DNA of 64,000 nt. Source: Timema cristinae (lineage: Eukaryota; Arthropoda; Insecta; Phasmatodea; Timematidae). The stretch covers positions 12,648,905 through 12,712,904 of the forward strand of contig JBCFYV010000012.1 of NCBI GenBank assembly GCA_039000515.1, read 5' to 3'. Below the pieces are notes generated by a model. The model saw only the letters and a list, made by a program, of their open reading frames with translations. It did no database searches and was not told the DNA's origin. Positions within the stretch are counted from its first letter, which is position 1. Every line of letters starts with the position of its first letter. The translations under genes were made by a program, and so were the position numbers. Below are positions 24,556 to 37,215 of the stretch, piece by piece.

Positions 24556-25309
24556 TCATAGCAGAGTGAGGTTTTTGTCACAATCATTCCAGTGTATGTT
24601 ACCATCCCAAACATATTATATATTAAATACAGACGCAATGATTATCATACGGGGTTAGAATGTATCTATGATTTGTGCCACGAAGAACACCCTTGTACAG
24701 AAAAACTCCAAGCGGGGCCAACTGATGTATAAACATTGTCACCGAATCTTCCTTACAAACAACTCCTCTTTTTCGTAGACGTCGGATCGGCACTCGATCA
24801 ATGTCACGACCTCCTCTCCACCACATCTCATGTTCTCTTAGTTTCTACAATTCTTCCTGCACATAGATATATATATATTTCCGGTCTCTCTTTATTCCTT
24901 TGGTCTTGTTTTTTTTTTTTTTTTCCAATTTGATTTCGCTTTGTGTTTTGACAATTTTTTTTCCGAATGAAGAAAAGAACCTCGGCTTAACCATTGCCGC
25001 TTGACAAAACTCAATTATTCGTTATGAGTATACATCTGATCACAGGAAAAGATATGGTGAAGTTTAACTTGACTTTCCAATTATACGACATATAATATGT
25101 GAATATAATATAATTATATATTACATACATGCATAAAACAATGTATATTTTCCCAAAATCAACCATTCTGGGCCTACCTTTGTGTAAATTTGATTTTTGT
25201 TTCTAAGAAAGCACTAAAGAATTTAATTGTTATTATAAAATCATCTTACTATCAAAAAATTTAAAAAATAATACCTGTCAGTGGGGTAGAGTTTTTAGTG
25301 TGTTTTTTT
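24556..25309. other. Gene-free stretch
   Basis: Moderate G+C at first, then a poly-T run at about 24,909 and AT-rich DNA. The open frames on both strands around 24.62-24.93 kb overlap and look fortuitous. Confidence 0.35.
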
Positions 25310-25548
25310 AGCACCACGTCTTACTACCTGCTATGGTTATATGCCTAAGTACTATATTTGTAGGGATTGTGGAGGTTAGTTTTGATGAAGTGCACCCACA
25401 TTTGCTGGTGTGGATAGTGGAAAAAACCTTTTAGAAAAAGACCCCCTCAGTGCTCCTGACTGTGATCGAATTCTAGATTCCCCATGTTTGGAAGTCTAGT
25501 CCAACACGAGATTAACGCGTTAGATTATGCGGCCACCAAATTGGGTGT
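25310..25548 (-). mobile_element. SINE family A
   Basis: Tail AGCACCACGTCTTACTACCT, body (ACCCACATTTGCTGGTG), B-box region (TGATCGAATTCTAGATTCCC) and head (TTAACGCGTTAGATTATGCG) in order on the + strand. Confidence 0.75.
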
Positions 25549-27167
25549 TTTTAGTGTTGGTGGTAAGTTAGTTTGTAGGTCATCTGCTTATTTATTAAAT
25601 TTTAGATAAATTATTCTATAAATGATCTTAAAAACATGATAAATCAGAGTCAATGTAATTTTTGAACACCAAGGTTTTTAATTTTTTTTTAGTTTTAACA
25701 CCTTACACACTTAGAAATGATTGAATTTCCGTTTAAACAGTCTTAACGATACCTTAATTTGTGAGTGACAGTTATTATAACATTAAAATGTTTTCCAAAT
25801 GGAGGGGGCACGAGACCCCGTTAAAATAAACTACATATATAAAACATTAATTTTCAATTATCTCTAAATTTATGCTAGGTTTTTTAAAATATAAGATAGA
25901 AATTATATTTTAAAAATCGCTTTTTCCGCTATAAAATCATTATAAGAGAAAACCATATAATATTAGCGTATAGCCCGGACGGGTAGTAAGACGCGGTGCT
26001 AAATATTATTATAATCATATAATATTATTTTACACGATATTGTACATGAAATGCCGCAGTCTAAGGTTGAAGTAAATTGTCATAAACCTTTAGTCTCTAT
26101 AAAACAAATAATGTTATATTTTTAATAAGGTCAGAACAACATACTTTAAGATAAAAAAAGATTGTTTTATTGAGTTTAAATCTTCATAACTTCGATTCCC
26201 AATTAAACAAATGTGTTAAAATTATCTCCTTAGATTAGAGGATTCCTTAAACACATTTAGAATTATTATTTGATAACTTATGACTTTTATAGCTTTGATA
26301 ATAAGATTTCCACTTTTATTTTACTTTTTCAGTAACATACATTTCCAAAATATTTACTTTTTAATACCAAACATCCCTTTCCCCTTAATGATTCTCTGAA
26401 GGAAAATGAATAAAAATAAATTGGAGTGTCCGAATAGAGGCCAACGTATCAAACGAAGTAGATCTCTGTCTTATGGAAAATATTTTAAAACATGATTGCT
26501 TAAAATACCCACGGGAGAAAAGGCCATTAACCTCAGTCAGTGACGGTAAATTTAGTTAGAAGTGGTAGTACAGTAGGGTAAGTGTGAATCTGGTCAGTGA
26601 CAGTAAGTGGTTGATACGTCGGAAGTAGGGAGTTAGAATCTCGGTCATGACAGTAAGGTTAAGGTTAGAATTTGGCTCAGTGATATTAAGGTTAGAATTT
26701 TTGTCAGTGTAATGATGATGACTCCAACTAAAATTTTCCCCTTCCCTCCCAAATCAATATGGGTACATTTCCTTCAAAGTCTCACTTCCTCAATCTAACC
26801 TTATTAGTGTAAATATGATTCTAACCCACAAGTGTAGTAAGACTTTTAGCTTCCTATCCTGTGCCAAAATATCCACCTCCACATAGTAATAATTACAGCC
26901 CCACATCCACAATAATCTGCTAAATATACTCTAATCTTAGCCTTCCTCTACAATATTCCTTTCCACTACATAATCCATAAAAAAGTTAACCAATAGTGTA
27001 AGCCTCAAAATGTTCCCCACCAACCTATATCTCCCTCTGTTAAATTTTTATAATTTACTTCTTCTATTCCTTATTATATTTAGAGCTTGATCATTTACTA
27101 CTTAATCGATCCATCTATATTTTATTAGGTGATAGAATATTTAGATTGAATTAAATAAGCTATGGTG
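25549..27167. other. Gene-free; SINE tail fragment and quasi-tandem repeat
   Basis: 25,958-26,006 is a tail-only SINE fragment on the + strand (TAGCCCGGACGGGTAGTAAG then ACGCGGTGCTA and an ATTATTATA run), an extreme 5' truncation. 26,525-26,710 is a degenerate tandem array of a TCAGTGACAGTAAGGTTAGA-like unit. No gene. Confidence 0.5.
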
Positions 27168-27405
27168 CACTTCAATGGCCCGCATTGTCTAAGATGCTAC
27201 TATCGCAGAAGTCTAAACTGCCGATGACGAAGAGATCAAGGTTTAAATATCTGTCGGTTTACTAAGGTAGTTTATTCAAAATGGTTTTACACTCTCCCTC
27301 CAAGAAAATTCGATTACACTTCCTCTAAATATAACCTTCCCAATCCCTAAAGGCATTAGCGTGATTAGTAGACAAATGTATAGCCCGAATGGGTAGTAAT
27401 TATGC
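27168..27405 (+). mobile_element. SINE family A
   Basis: Plus-strand copy with head (CATTGTCTAAGATGCTACTA), worn B box, body (ACACTCTCCCTCCAAG) and a tail with the hairpin variant TAGCCCGAATGGGTAGTAA. Confidence 0.75.
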
Positions 27406-28429
27406 TAATATATATGTTACGACATCAACTTGTGTTCCCACACAACGACTTTGTGATCATGATTATGGTATAATTGTACCGAAACATATCAACAATAATT
27501 GAATCGGCTTTCTTTTAAACACCGATTACCTGCTAGAGGAGTAATGAAAATAAACACAAGAATAATACTTAGATTATATACTTACAAACTTATATTAATT
27601 ACCAAAGTTTAATCACAGTCCAAGGCCTTACAATCACATTCTTTTGTAAAATTTTGAAAGATGCTATACCTATGAGGTTAATTGTATTTAACTATTCAAC
27701 ATCAGTGTTGGAATGTAAACTAAGTGTTATCCTCAATATTTGTTCTAGATATTTTAATTATATTTTAATATGTTGTATTTATTTTAATTTTTTTACTTAT
27801 CGTCAACTTATGGTCTAATACTTGTTGATTATGTTATTGAATCATTTTAAAACTTATCATGACATATTTATGCTTGTTGAAAGCACAGCTTAACAACTTT
27901 TTTAACATTAAGGTATATCAATTTCAACCTTTTAATAATTTTTAACATTTTATTTATTCATCAGTGTATTATATCCTTTCACTTTATATTGCTAATCTTA
28001 AGTTTTTATCTAAGTCTTAACCATAATCATTACTTCTCCTTACTTTATTAATATTTATAATGTTTTCTAAAACGATAGAAGATATTTATTATGTATCAAC
28101 TTTTAGAAATGTAAAAATTTTGGCAGTTTGTATTGATAACATTTTCTTAGGTTGGTACTATTTTATTGAAATTAAATATAAAAGGTTTAAGTGACAGCTG
28201 CAGATTACATAAATTAACGTTTAATAATATAAGAATATTGTTTTAGTACATTATTGCAAATGGTCATAAATATATTTTAAATTGAATTTTACTGTGTTTG
28301 AGAACGAATATATACAATTTTAAACTCCAACTAAATAAGATTAAAAAATGAAAGATAAAATTGTTGAAAGTTCCTAGTATAGAGTAATATAGTTTTGAAG
28401 AAAGATATTGACAACAGGTTATAATTATT
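27406..28429. other. Gene-free AT-rich stretch
   Basis: Nothing recognised. Confidence 0.35.
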
Positions 28430-28703
28430 ATTATTAGCACCGCGTCTTACTACCCGTTCGGGTTATACGCACTTACGCTAATGTGTAATGGTAGGGAGAT
28501 TGTGAGATGAAATGAAGGACCTACAGTTTAACGTGGAATCCGAACCACGGTGGAGGCCTGGCATTCCCCACATTCACAAGATATCTTGTCAGAGGTGAAA
28601 GAAGGATTTGGAAATCAGATAAATTTGTGTCGGTACCGGGGATTGAACCCCGGCCGCCAGCATAGAAGTCTGACACCTTACCCCTAGACCACCAGGTCAC
28701 CCT
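28430..28703 (-). mobile_element. SINE family B, best copy
   Basis: Full length and little diverged. On the + strand: (ATT)n, then GCACCGCGTCTTACTACCCG, body CCTACAGTTTAACGTGGAAT, the B box as GGGGATTGAACCCCGGCCGC, and head CTAGACCACCAGGTCACC. On the minus strand the B box reads GGGTTCAATCCCC, a perfect match to the tRNA consensus. This is the copy to use for comparing the shared 3' tail with family A. Confidence 0.85.
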
Positions 28704-30310
28704 AGGTTATAATTAAATTACCATTATGTAAGTTTTATTCATAAATATTCAAACGAGGTCGATTTCAAAAAATGTAGTTTTATCAATAATTTGTTTGACG
28801 TAAGCTATTCTTAACTTCAGCTAGTTCATAAAATTAAGCATAAATTTTTATTGATCATATAGAATAGTTCTTCGATCCCAAGTTTGAACCAAATCGTCAG
28901 AGATATTATCAAAATAATATAAATTAAAAAAAGTAATCAAATAATAATATAAAATGAATTGTTAGTAAAATATATATATAACTATTTAGAATGCAAGAAA
29001 CTTAACCCAAACTCATTTTGATCCAAATCGATGAAGCAAATTAAAAAACCTTTGAAGTACAATTTAAACTTAATCGTTACAGCGATTTTCAAAATATCTC
29101 GAAATTTTGGGAATCCATTATCAGTTATCGAATTTATACCCAGATACCAGGTTAACTGCGTTATTCGGAAGGTCAACCACTAATTAAATACCCATTTAAA
29201 ACATCATTATTCACATTTAGAAAGAAATTCAAATTCAAAAAATTACTCTTTAGTAAACTACACTTAATTTGAGGGTGAGGGTCAGAATATAAACAAAACT
29301 TCTCAAGGTATAGTCTTATAAAATATAAAAATCAATTTTCAACAAAATACATCAAATATTTTTGAATCCGTGACCAAGCATAGACGGACAGACATGGGGA
29401 AAAAATATTGTATAGTCCTTTTTTTTTTTTTAGTTTGAACTAAAGTAAAGCTAAAAGACTCATCACTATCACAACATTTTATGACATTTTATTAATAATT
29501 TAAATTTTTGAACAGTCAGTAATTGATTAGATACCCTTAAACGAATGATTACCCCAAAAAGATTATACAGTGAAAGTTGTTTTTTCAATACTTCAAAGAT
29601 ACCCACTTGGAACCAAATCATTAGTGACATTTATAAAATATCTATTTTGAAAAATTAATATATTTAAAAAATTTAAAAATCAGACATTTGTAAACTACCC
29701 TTTTGAAAAATGTTATCCAAAAAGCAAGTATAAATTTCAATTGGTCATGTGAAATATTTCCAATATATTTACTTGGAAACAAATAATATGACTTATTTTA
29801 AATATACTTAACTCTTTGAAAAAAAAAATAATTTAGCCATAAACAAATTTTCACCCCGAAAACAAGAAGACAGTAATATCATGCAACACTCAGATATAAT
29901 CAATAGACCAAATTTCTAGATATTTTTTATAAATATTTTGAGATTTCAAATATTTTTCATCATTAAACTACCCTTAAACAAATTTTTGATTAAAAATCAA
30001 TTGTCTAGTGCTATTTGTCATTATTTTAAATAAAATATTGTGGTCCATTTTTGAAAAATTTGATATTAAAAAAAATCACATAAGGGTAAACTACTGTTAA
30101 TTTCGGGGCTAAAGTAAAATAAAAATATGCCCTGAGGTAAAGCCTCATTGTATATAAATATCAAGCTTGAATAAAATCAATCTAACAGTTTTTGATCCAG
30201 GAACAGACAGACAGACACATATAGGTAGGTAGAGACAAACTGGTAGAATATATTTTTTGTTTCTGGTTCATATAAAATATAAAGATTCTTCACGATCTCG
30301 AGACCATTTT
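28704..30310 (-). repeat. Diverged copies of the CTGTCTGTC dispersed repeat
   Basis: Reverse-oriented relatives of the 8.7-10.5 kb cluster: GGACAGACATGGGG near 29,388, GGAACAGACAGACAGACACA near 30,200, repeated AAACTACCCTTA-type blocks (about 29,260, 29,695, 29,970, 30,090) and GATCTCGAGACC near 30,294. The multiple internal blocks suggest several overlapping insertions or an internally repeated element. Confidence 0.5.
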
Positions 30311-32234
30311 AGTTTTCTCATTACAATAATTTCTCTTGATATGAGCAACTAAAACCGACCTATCAAACCATTTTAAATGTTTAACTTTTACGGGATTTGA
30401 TATAAAACATCTTCCAAAACACTCCACTATTAAAATATATGTTCAACTATCACAACAAGATATTCCAATATTATTGAAAGCTAAACATTTGTCATTTTTC
30501 AAAGCGATGCTTTATTTAACCCACCTCCACCACAATTCAAACAAACCTTTAACCATTTCTATCTATTTTTTCTCTCACCCTTTTTCGTGTCTCAACCATT
30601 GACACCGAAGTTCATCTTCATTCTATTGAACTTCGATGAAGAAAGCAGAAAACAAACTGTTTTCTTTCCTTGACTGTTTGAATTTGCACACAAAAGAGTC
30701 TCGCGAGTAGGGTCTTGTGGGTTGGGAAGGGAGAGGATGGTGGTTTGGGGGTGGAGGGAGGAAGAAAATGATGGTAAAATAGCCTTGAAAGTGAAAAGTT
30801 TTTTTTTTTTACATCTCAAACAGAACTAACTTGTTGACTTGGGAAGTGGACACGAGTTTTCTCAACTGTGATAAAAGTTGTGTTTTATTGGCTGACAATT
30901 GTGGTCAATTTCGAAAGGAGCAGGTGACATTTTTTTCTTTCATAATAGCTAGTTGCCTACAAGCTGTTTCAAAAGTATGTTTTAGTTTTTGAGATTTTGA
31001 GACTCTCCTTTAATTTTAGGGTTCTTCATTCTTAATTTTAAGAAGTTTCGGACCTTCATTTCCGTTTGGGGTGGTGCATGCAAATTTAATATTTCTTACC
31101 AACCAGTTAAATAGAGCTTTCTATAAGTTTCGTTAATTTTAATACCCCTCTCCAAATTTAATTAGCACCCATTTATAAAGATAAAATATTTAATACTAAT
31201 TTTATTATTGATATTCCTGGAAAATCTAGTTTTATTCCTCCCCTAAAGAGATTTTGTAAAATATTGTGCCTCCCCTTCCTCCCCTTATATTCAATTTGGG
31301 TGTCAATTGATTCTGTTGATACGAATTTCTAAACACCGATGATGAGATCTCGTTTACCAGCTTTTAAAACAACCATGTGTAACATTTATTTAAAAATTAA
31401 GGAGTGATAACAGTTCTCAAAATATTTGATACTATTTACGTATTTACTTAGGGTCATCCAAATGTGATTTTGAAAATAAATTAAAACGGTTGTTTTTAAC
31501 AGTGTGAGAGATTTCCGTAAATATTTATTTTTATTTTTTGGTCACTTAAAATAAGCATGGGGAATGTTGGTGCACCTTTTCGAATTTATCACATCATTTT
31601 AAGAATTACAAGAAACTCCATGCCAAATTTTAACCTTCTAGCTCACCGGTATGTATAAAAAAGCCTGTGGAAGGAAGAATTATACAGACAGGGGATGGAT
31701 TTTATACCGGAAAATTATCTTTATTTGTGTATTATATCATCAATTTTCGTATCTACTAATTTAACTATATTGCACAAAGATGAACATAATATATCTATGT
31801 TATCAAATTATTTATTCTAAAAGCAAAATAATTAAAAAACTCATAGCATTTAGTCTTTTTTTTTCAATACATTTTTAAACAAATTCTCAAATATATAATT
31901 ATTGACAAAACTAGATTTTGAAATTAGTACCGTTCGCTTCATAAAGTGTTTAAAGAATATTGTCGGACTTGTATTAATACACCGGGAAACTGCATTCAAA
32001 CAAAACCAAAGTTTTTGGAGGAACTGTGAAGAATCCTCAAGAAATTAAATCTTTTAATACACCCAAGTATAGTTCTAAACCTGATCCCCAATTTACCATC
32101 AATCCAATATAATATGAGAATTAAGATTTAGATTAGAACTTTGGACCACCAATGTGGTTACAATCATTCCTTACAAAATGATTTTGTGTCATAGGAACCA
32201 GTTATTTATTTTTATAATTCAAGAGTCCTTAACC
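30311..32234. other. Gene-free; G-rich island at 30.5-30.9 kb
   Basis: The + strand between about 30,690 and 30,780 is G-rich (GGGTTGGGAAGGGAGAGGAT). The minus-strand frame 30592-30819 is Ser/Pro-rich low complexity with no domain. The remainder is AT-rich. Confidence 0.35.
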
Positions 32235-32462
32235 CATGGAATATCTAATGGCTTCATTTATATGGTAGAGGTAAGGTTGTTAGTTTAGAATAAGTGCACC
32301 AACATTATAATGGAGAGGCGATGATAAAAACAATAGTGATAAATCGCATGTGGAAAATCACCACAAGCATACACAGCTGAGATTCAAAACTTGATCACCT
32401 GTTACTTGAAATCCAGTCTAATGAGAGTCTGGCATCTCACACCACGTGATCACTAATGTGAG
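32235..32462 (-). mobile_element. SINE family A, degenerate
   Basis: Body (GGAAAATCACCACAAGC), B-box region (GAGATTCAAAACTTGATCAC) and head (CATCTCACACCACGTGATCA) on the + strand; the 3' tail is lost. Confidence 0.6.
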
Positions 32463-33330
32463 CTTAGATAAAGGTGCTATAAATTAAGTAAAACTTTGAT
32501 TAATCTATAATATAAATGGCTGCTTGTTATTACTTGATGTTTATTAATTAATAGCGTCTAATATTTTAAACAGATCCTTGCCCTAAATTGTTTAATATTA
32601 CTAGCGGATCTTTACAGAGACAGCTTAAGACTATCTCGATAAATATGTATTATTTTACTGAAAGGGTTTTATAAAATGAGGCCTCACTAGACTTAACTTT
32701 AAAAGATTTACTCTTCAAATTATTTCAACATTTTATGATTTTGGGAAACTTTTAGGCTTTAATTTGAAGCAAAACGTATTTTTCCCCTTCACGCAACGAT
32801 GAGAAATTAAAATGACTCCTCTTACATCTCTCTATCTTTTTGCTGTACCATACAACTAAGAATAGAGGTGTTATTATTTTAAACAAATAGAGACATTCTA
32901 TTTACCGATATAAATTCACACACATGTCTGGGTTTCTATTGTGATGTAAACAAAGAATGATTGTATCTATGAACCGCTACATACACAGAATAAAGACGAA
33001 AAAGCTAGAAACTCATTAGAAACATCGACTCTTTGCTAGGAGCTACTATTATTTCCAACATTCTGGAGAGCTTACCTCTAAAATGAGTGTTCATTTGTCA
33101 AGATTGGTTAAGCCGTTTTCTCATAATACCAATTACTGGAAATGATCTTAGCAAATTATAGATACACGAGCAGTTTGACCCGTTATTAAACGGTTAAGAA
33201 GCCCAAAAACTATATATCGATTGTTATCCTCTTTTGTGGACAAAGTTATTCCTTTTTATTAACGGTTTTGTAAGAGTGTATGCTATTTGTTTATTATCTT
33301 TAGTGGAATGTGCTGATATTCCTAGGTTGT
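32463..33330. other. Gene-free AT-rich stretch
   Basis: Nothing recognised. Confidence 0.35.
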
Positions 33331-33900
33331 CTCGAATCCTCAAAGAGAAGTATTGTGATTGTAAAAAAAACTTCAAATTTCTATAAATGAAACTGAAAAG
33401 TGTTTTTTGCGATGCCATCTATTTGTCTCTTTGTCTGTGTGTATTTCAGAATAGAGCCAAAACTATTATACCATTCTGGTTAAAACTTGGCGTTCGGGGT
33501 TTTATTAAGTTTCCCCTAGGAGTTTTTGAAACTAGATAACCAACCATAAAACTAGGGGTTGTTTACTGAAGGGCAAAAGAGAGCAAATCAATTTCTTCAA
33601 AACCTATTTTAACGATCAATATTAATTTTTGTATCCTAGCATTATTTATGTTAAAAACAAAATGGCAATACTCGTTTTCCCATGACACTTTGCGTAAGCA
33701 AGAAATTTCAAATTTTTATCAAATATCCACAATTATTTTAGGTATGAAATAAACTATTATTGTAAAAATGTGGTACTGTTAAGATTAGTTTATTTTGGAA
33801 TATGTTCTTATAAAACCAATAGTTTCTTAGCTATAAGCAACCATATATTATTTTAATTGCGTACTTAAAAATAAGAAATTGATTGGTAACGCTCTCTGAT
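33330..33900 (+). repeat. CTGTCTGTC dispersed repeat, single copy
   Basis: Block order as in the 8.7-10.5 kb cluster: GCGATGCCATCTATTTGTCT, GAGCCAAAACTATTATACC, GGTTAAAACTTGGCGTT, GTTTACTGAAGGGCAAAAGA, TATAAAACCAATAGTTTC. Useful for a consensus because it stands alone. Confidence 0.65.
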
Positions 33901-34157
33901 GGTTATAGATTATGATTTTGCTAGGAATATTAGTAGAAGTTAGTTACTAAAGTTACTAAAACTATTTTAATAAATTTATGCATCAAGTCATGTTGTCCGC
34001 CACTGTCACTTTTATATATAATAAATATTTATAGAATGACAAAAATTAATGAAGTAAAATGTTATTATAAATGTTGGTCGCAAAGAAATATGTTTGAATG
34101 ACCTCTAGTTTTCTTCCAACCAAAATCAAGATAATAGCTCCTCTTTTCTCCATGTTT

Positions 34158-34272
34158 GATTTTCCACTCTCCCTCCACGAAAATGTGGGTTCACTTCCTC
34201 TAATTCAACATCCCCAATTCCTAAGCCATTAGCGTAATTAGTACTTAAAGCGTATAATCTGAACGGATAGTA
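34158..34272 (+). mobile_element. SINE family A, 5'-truncated
   Basis: Body (CCACTCTCCCTCCACGAAAA) and tail (TAGTAAGACGCGGTGCTA) without the tRNA-like head. A second, shorter tail fragment lies at about 34,690-34,733. Confidence 0.75.
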
Positions 34273-34273
34273 A

Positions 34274-35160
34274 GACGCGGTGCTAGGTAGTAAATTTAAT
34301 TGAGTACTAAATTGACTAATGGAAATCTATTTAGAAACTAATGTCACTATCGTGCTATCTTATACAGATACTCAAGTCACTATTAATAGACCTACTCCCT
34401 TGATTATGCAATAAAAAGTAAAGGATTAAATACAAACCAATTTTAATAGTAAGAATATTATCTTGTATCTATAAAAGCTACAAGAGTCTATTTTCACGTA
34501 TTTATACGTCAAGTCAAGTGATTTGAAGCTGTCACTTTTGATAGCTCTTATCAATTATTGATATTATTGTATTTATTATTAATGTTAATTATTAATATTA
34601 ATTTTGTTTAGCACGCAAATACGCTTACAATATCCTACTGTAGTAAGTGAGCCTCGTTCCCTTGTCCATGCCCTCTTGTTAAATGTATTTAATTAGATTA
34701 TAACCTAAACGGTTAGTAAGACTTTGTCCTAAAAAATAGGATTTGATAAAAACCATTACGCATTTTTATAAACATAATACAACTTCCCTACCTCCATCTC
34801 CTCCTTACCACGCTTCTACTAAGTAAATACTATTCTCGAAACTGCTCGTGGTTGTTGACATACCATGAACCACCCCCTGAGCCCCAAACCCTCTTCAGCA
34901 CTGGAAGGCAGAAGGGGGTGGGGGTGGATTGAAACAAACTTGTGTCTTCTAGTGACATCAGATCTTCCAATACAAAGGAGAATACACATATTATTATTAT
35001 TTAAACATTTTTTGCAGGTTTTTAAGTGCATTTTAAACACAGGGCAATGTCAACACGTGACAGTGAAACCTAGCTCATTTCTAAAGTGTTAGTGAACTTT
35101 AAAGAGATACTCTGAAAAAATTACGTCACACGAATTCTTTTATTTCATTAAATATTATTT
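34274..35160. other. Gene-free; short G+C island at 34.86-34.94 kb
   Basis: AT-rich with one patch of C-rich then G-rich sequence (AGAAGGGGGTGGGGGTGG). Overlapping open frames on both strands here (34819-35092) are fortuitous. Confidence 0.35.
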
Positions 35161-35509
35161 TATCTTTATCTCTTCCAATTTATGGGTTGTTACGTGACAC
35201 GTTAAGGGGGTGTGACACTGAGCTTGGTTGACTGGATGAGGGTAAATAAGATGGCGGCTGGCGTAATAGAAACTGTTATACATAAACCCACCATAACGCA
35301 TGGGTATGTGTGTAACATAAGATGACAGGATTAACCAAGACTAGTGGTCACACAGTGCAAGGCATGAGTCTCATGATAGACTGAATATATTGGGCAAGCG
35401 GTCTTTCGTTTTGATTCGAATCTCGGTCATATGCCCAAAGAGTGGTTTTACACGTGTAATTTATTATGGCGTATTCCCATCGCTTATTCACAATACATCT
35501 CAATTCAGT

Positions 35510-35750
35510 TGATGAATCATCTTACTCAAGGCGTTACTCTTGCAGGTGACTAAACTCCCAATGACACGGAGATCTGGGTTTGAATCCCGGTCAGGTGGGC
35601 CCTGGGGGATTTTTCCTAAATAGTTTTCCTCTACCCTTCGACGCAAACTTGGGTAGATATTCTTTAAATTCAATCTTCTTAAGCCCTAACATTTAGCATA
35701 ATTATTACCTATGTATATAGCCCGATAAGATAGCGAGTTGGGATACTATT
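35510..35750 (+). mobile_element. SINE family A
   Basis: Head (CTCAAGGCGTTACTCTTGCA), B box (TGGGTTTGAATCCCGGTC), body and diverged tail (TATAGCCCGATAAGATAG). Its noisy duplicate lies at about 42,120-42,330. Another tRNA-like B box (TTCGAATCTCGGTC, near 35,416) precedes it and may be the remnant of a second copy. Confidence 0.75.
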
Positions 35751-36079
35751 TTTTGTACATATATATTCACAATACAGTAGGTGAACTCCCTCTAATCCCA
35801 CTTCCTGGTGCCTTTCACTCCGATTAAATGTTTCGTAGCTATAAGATTAATGACACAGGGTGAGGAGGGGTGATAAATATCAGTTACCGATTTAACTTTA
35901 AGTCAAAATATATTAATTCGATAGAATAGGCCTAATAGGGAATTGCTTACCAAACATTTTAAAGTCGACTATTCCTTTAGGGGTATTGACTTAACAGTGA
36001 ACCTCTATCAACTCTTCATATACAAAAATAGAAGCAAATACCGGTTATGCAGTATGGCTTGTTTCAAATTTTAATTAAA

Positions 36080-36310
36080 GCCCAACACACTCTAGTCGTC
36101 TAAGGCGTCCCTTTCCCAATATACCAGATTTCCTACGACATGGACACCAAGGTACGAGCTCGGTTGGTTATACTGAGTTTAGTTTTTCCTAAATGGTTCA
36201 ACCCTCTACCTCCACTTGAATTCAGGTGTATTCTATTTAAAATCACCTTCCTCATACATAGCATAATATTGTAAAATACAGATATCCTGAAGGAGTAGTA
36301 AGACGTCGGC
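36080..36310 (+). mobile_element. SINE family A, degenerate
   Basis: Head (GTCGTCTAAGGCGTCCC), body (TTTTTCCTAAATGGTTCAAC) and tail (GGAGTAGTAAGACGTCGGCC) recognisable. Noisy duplicate at about 42,615-42,840. Confidence 0.65.
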
Positions 36311-36984
36311 CACCAAAAATACGTAAGAATACATCATTAGTGATAATCTATATTTAGCCATGACAGATGGAAATAATTTTTATTAAAGTAAATGTCATCA
36401 CGTCAAATATATTTTAATGTATTTACTAAAATAAATATTATAGAAAAAAATCGTATTAATATAAAAACAAGGATTTTCACATAGCCCCTTAAAACCTCCC
36501 TCCTGGAAATTCACTTCCAGCAGTTTGAGAGAGAGTGAAAACAACTGAGAAATTTATTTCTTGAACATTACATCCACTTAAAAGTATATTTCAATATTAC
36601 TTTAGACAATATTTTACAAACTCATAGACTCTATCAGAGACAACTTTTAAGTATATTATAAAATAATAGTAGTTTGACACTTAAAATATTATTTAGTCAC
36701 AGATTAGAATTCAACTGCCTCTCGAATCTATGCCGTTAATTTGTAAATTTAAGTCACTTTAAACACTTTACAAATATTTACATAATATTCCAGCTGCAAA
36801 AAAAAAATCTTTTTATTTTTGTAAATTTTTAATTTTGGAAAAAACTATAATAATACAAGCCCTTATATGGCAATACTACTATACTGATACATTTATTTTA
36901 CTAAACAATTGTATGACACCTAGAAACGGGAATATATAAAGATACTCTCAAAATAAGAAATATTTAGAATATACAATCGTCTGA

Positions 36985-37215
36985 CACATTAGCTCAGTTG
37001 GTATTGTGTCTTCCTACTTAGCTAAGGGCCCCAGATTTGATTCCTGGCTTGGTCGAAAGTGTATCATTGGTGAAAAAATGGGTTACCCTTTCATATTGAT
37101 TTATTAACTGCTGGGGACGGATGTTGTGTCTGTCCTAGTCTTAAGATAGATTATAAGACATACGAAGCTATTACAGGCCTAGTAAGCCGACCGAGTAAAA
37201 ATATATGACTTGAAT
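36985..37215 (+). mobile_element. SINE family C, a distinct tRNA-derived unit
   Basis: A strong tRNA-like head: TTAGCTCAGTTGGTATTGTG (A box) and CCAGATTTGATTCCTGG (B box), about 45 bases apart. The downstream body (CTGCTGGGGACGGATGTTGT, and an end near GACCGAGTAAAAATATATGA) is unlike families A and B and lacks their shared tail. The acceptor stem does not close convincingly, so not a functional tRNA gene. Noisy duplicate at about 43,480-43,690. Confidence 0.65.

Noticed and set aside
30592..30819. 75-residue Ser/Pro-rich minus-strand frame
   Set aside because: Low-complexity translation of a G-rich island; no start context or homology.
36985..37060. Functional tRNA gene
   Set aside because: A and B boxes are present but the acceptor stem does not pair convincingly and a SINE-like body follows.
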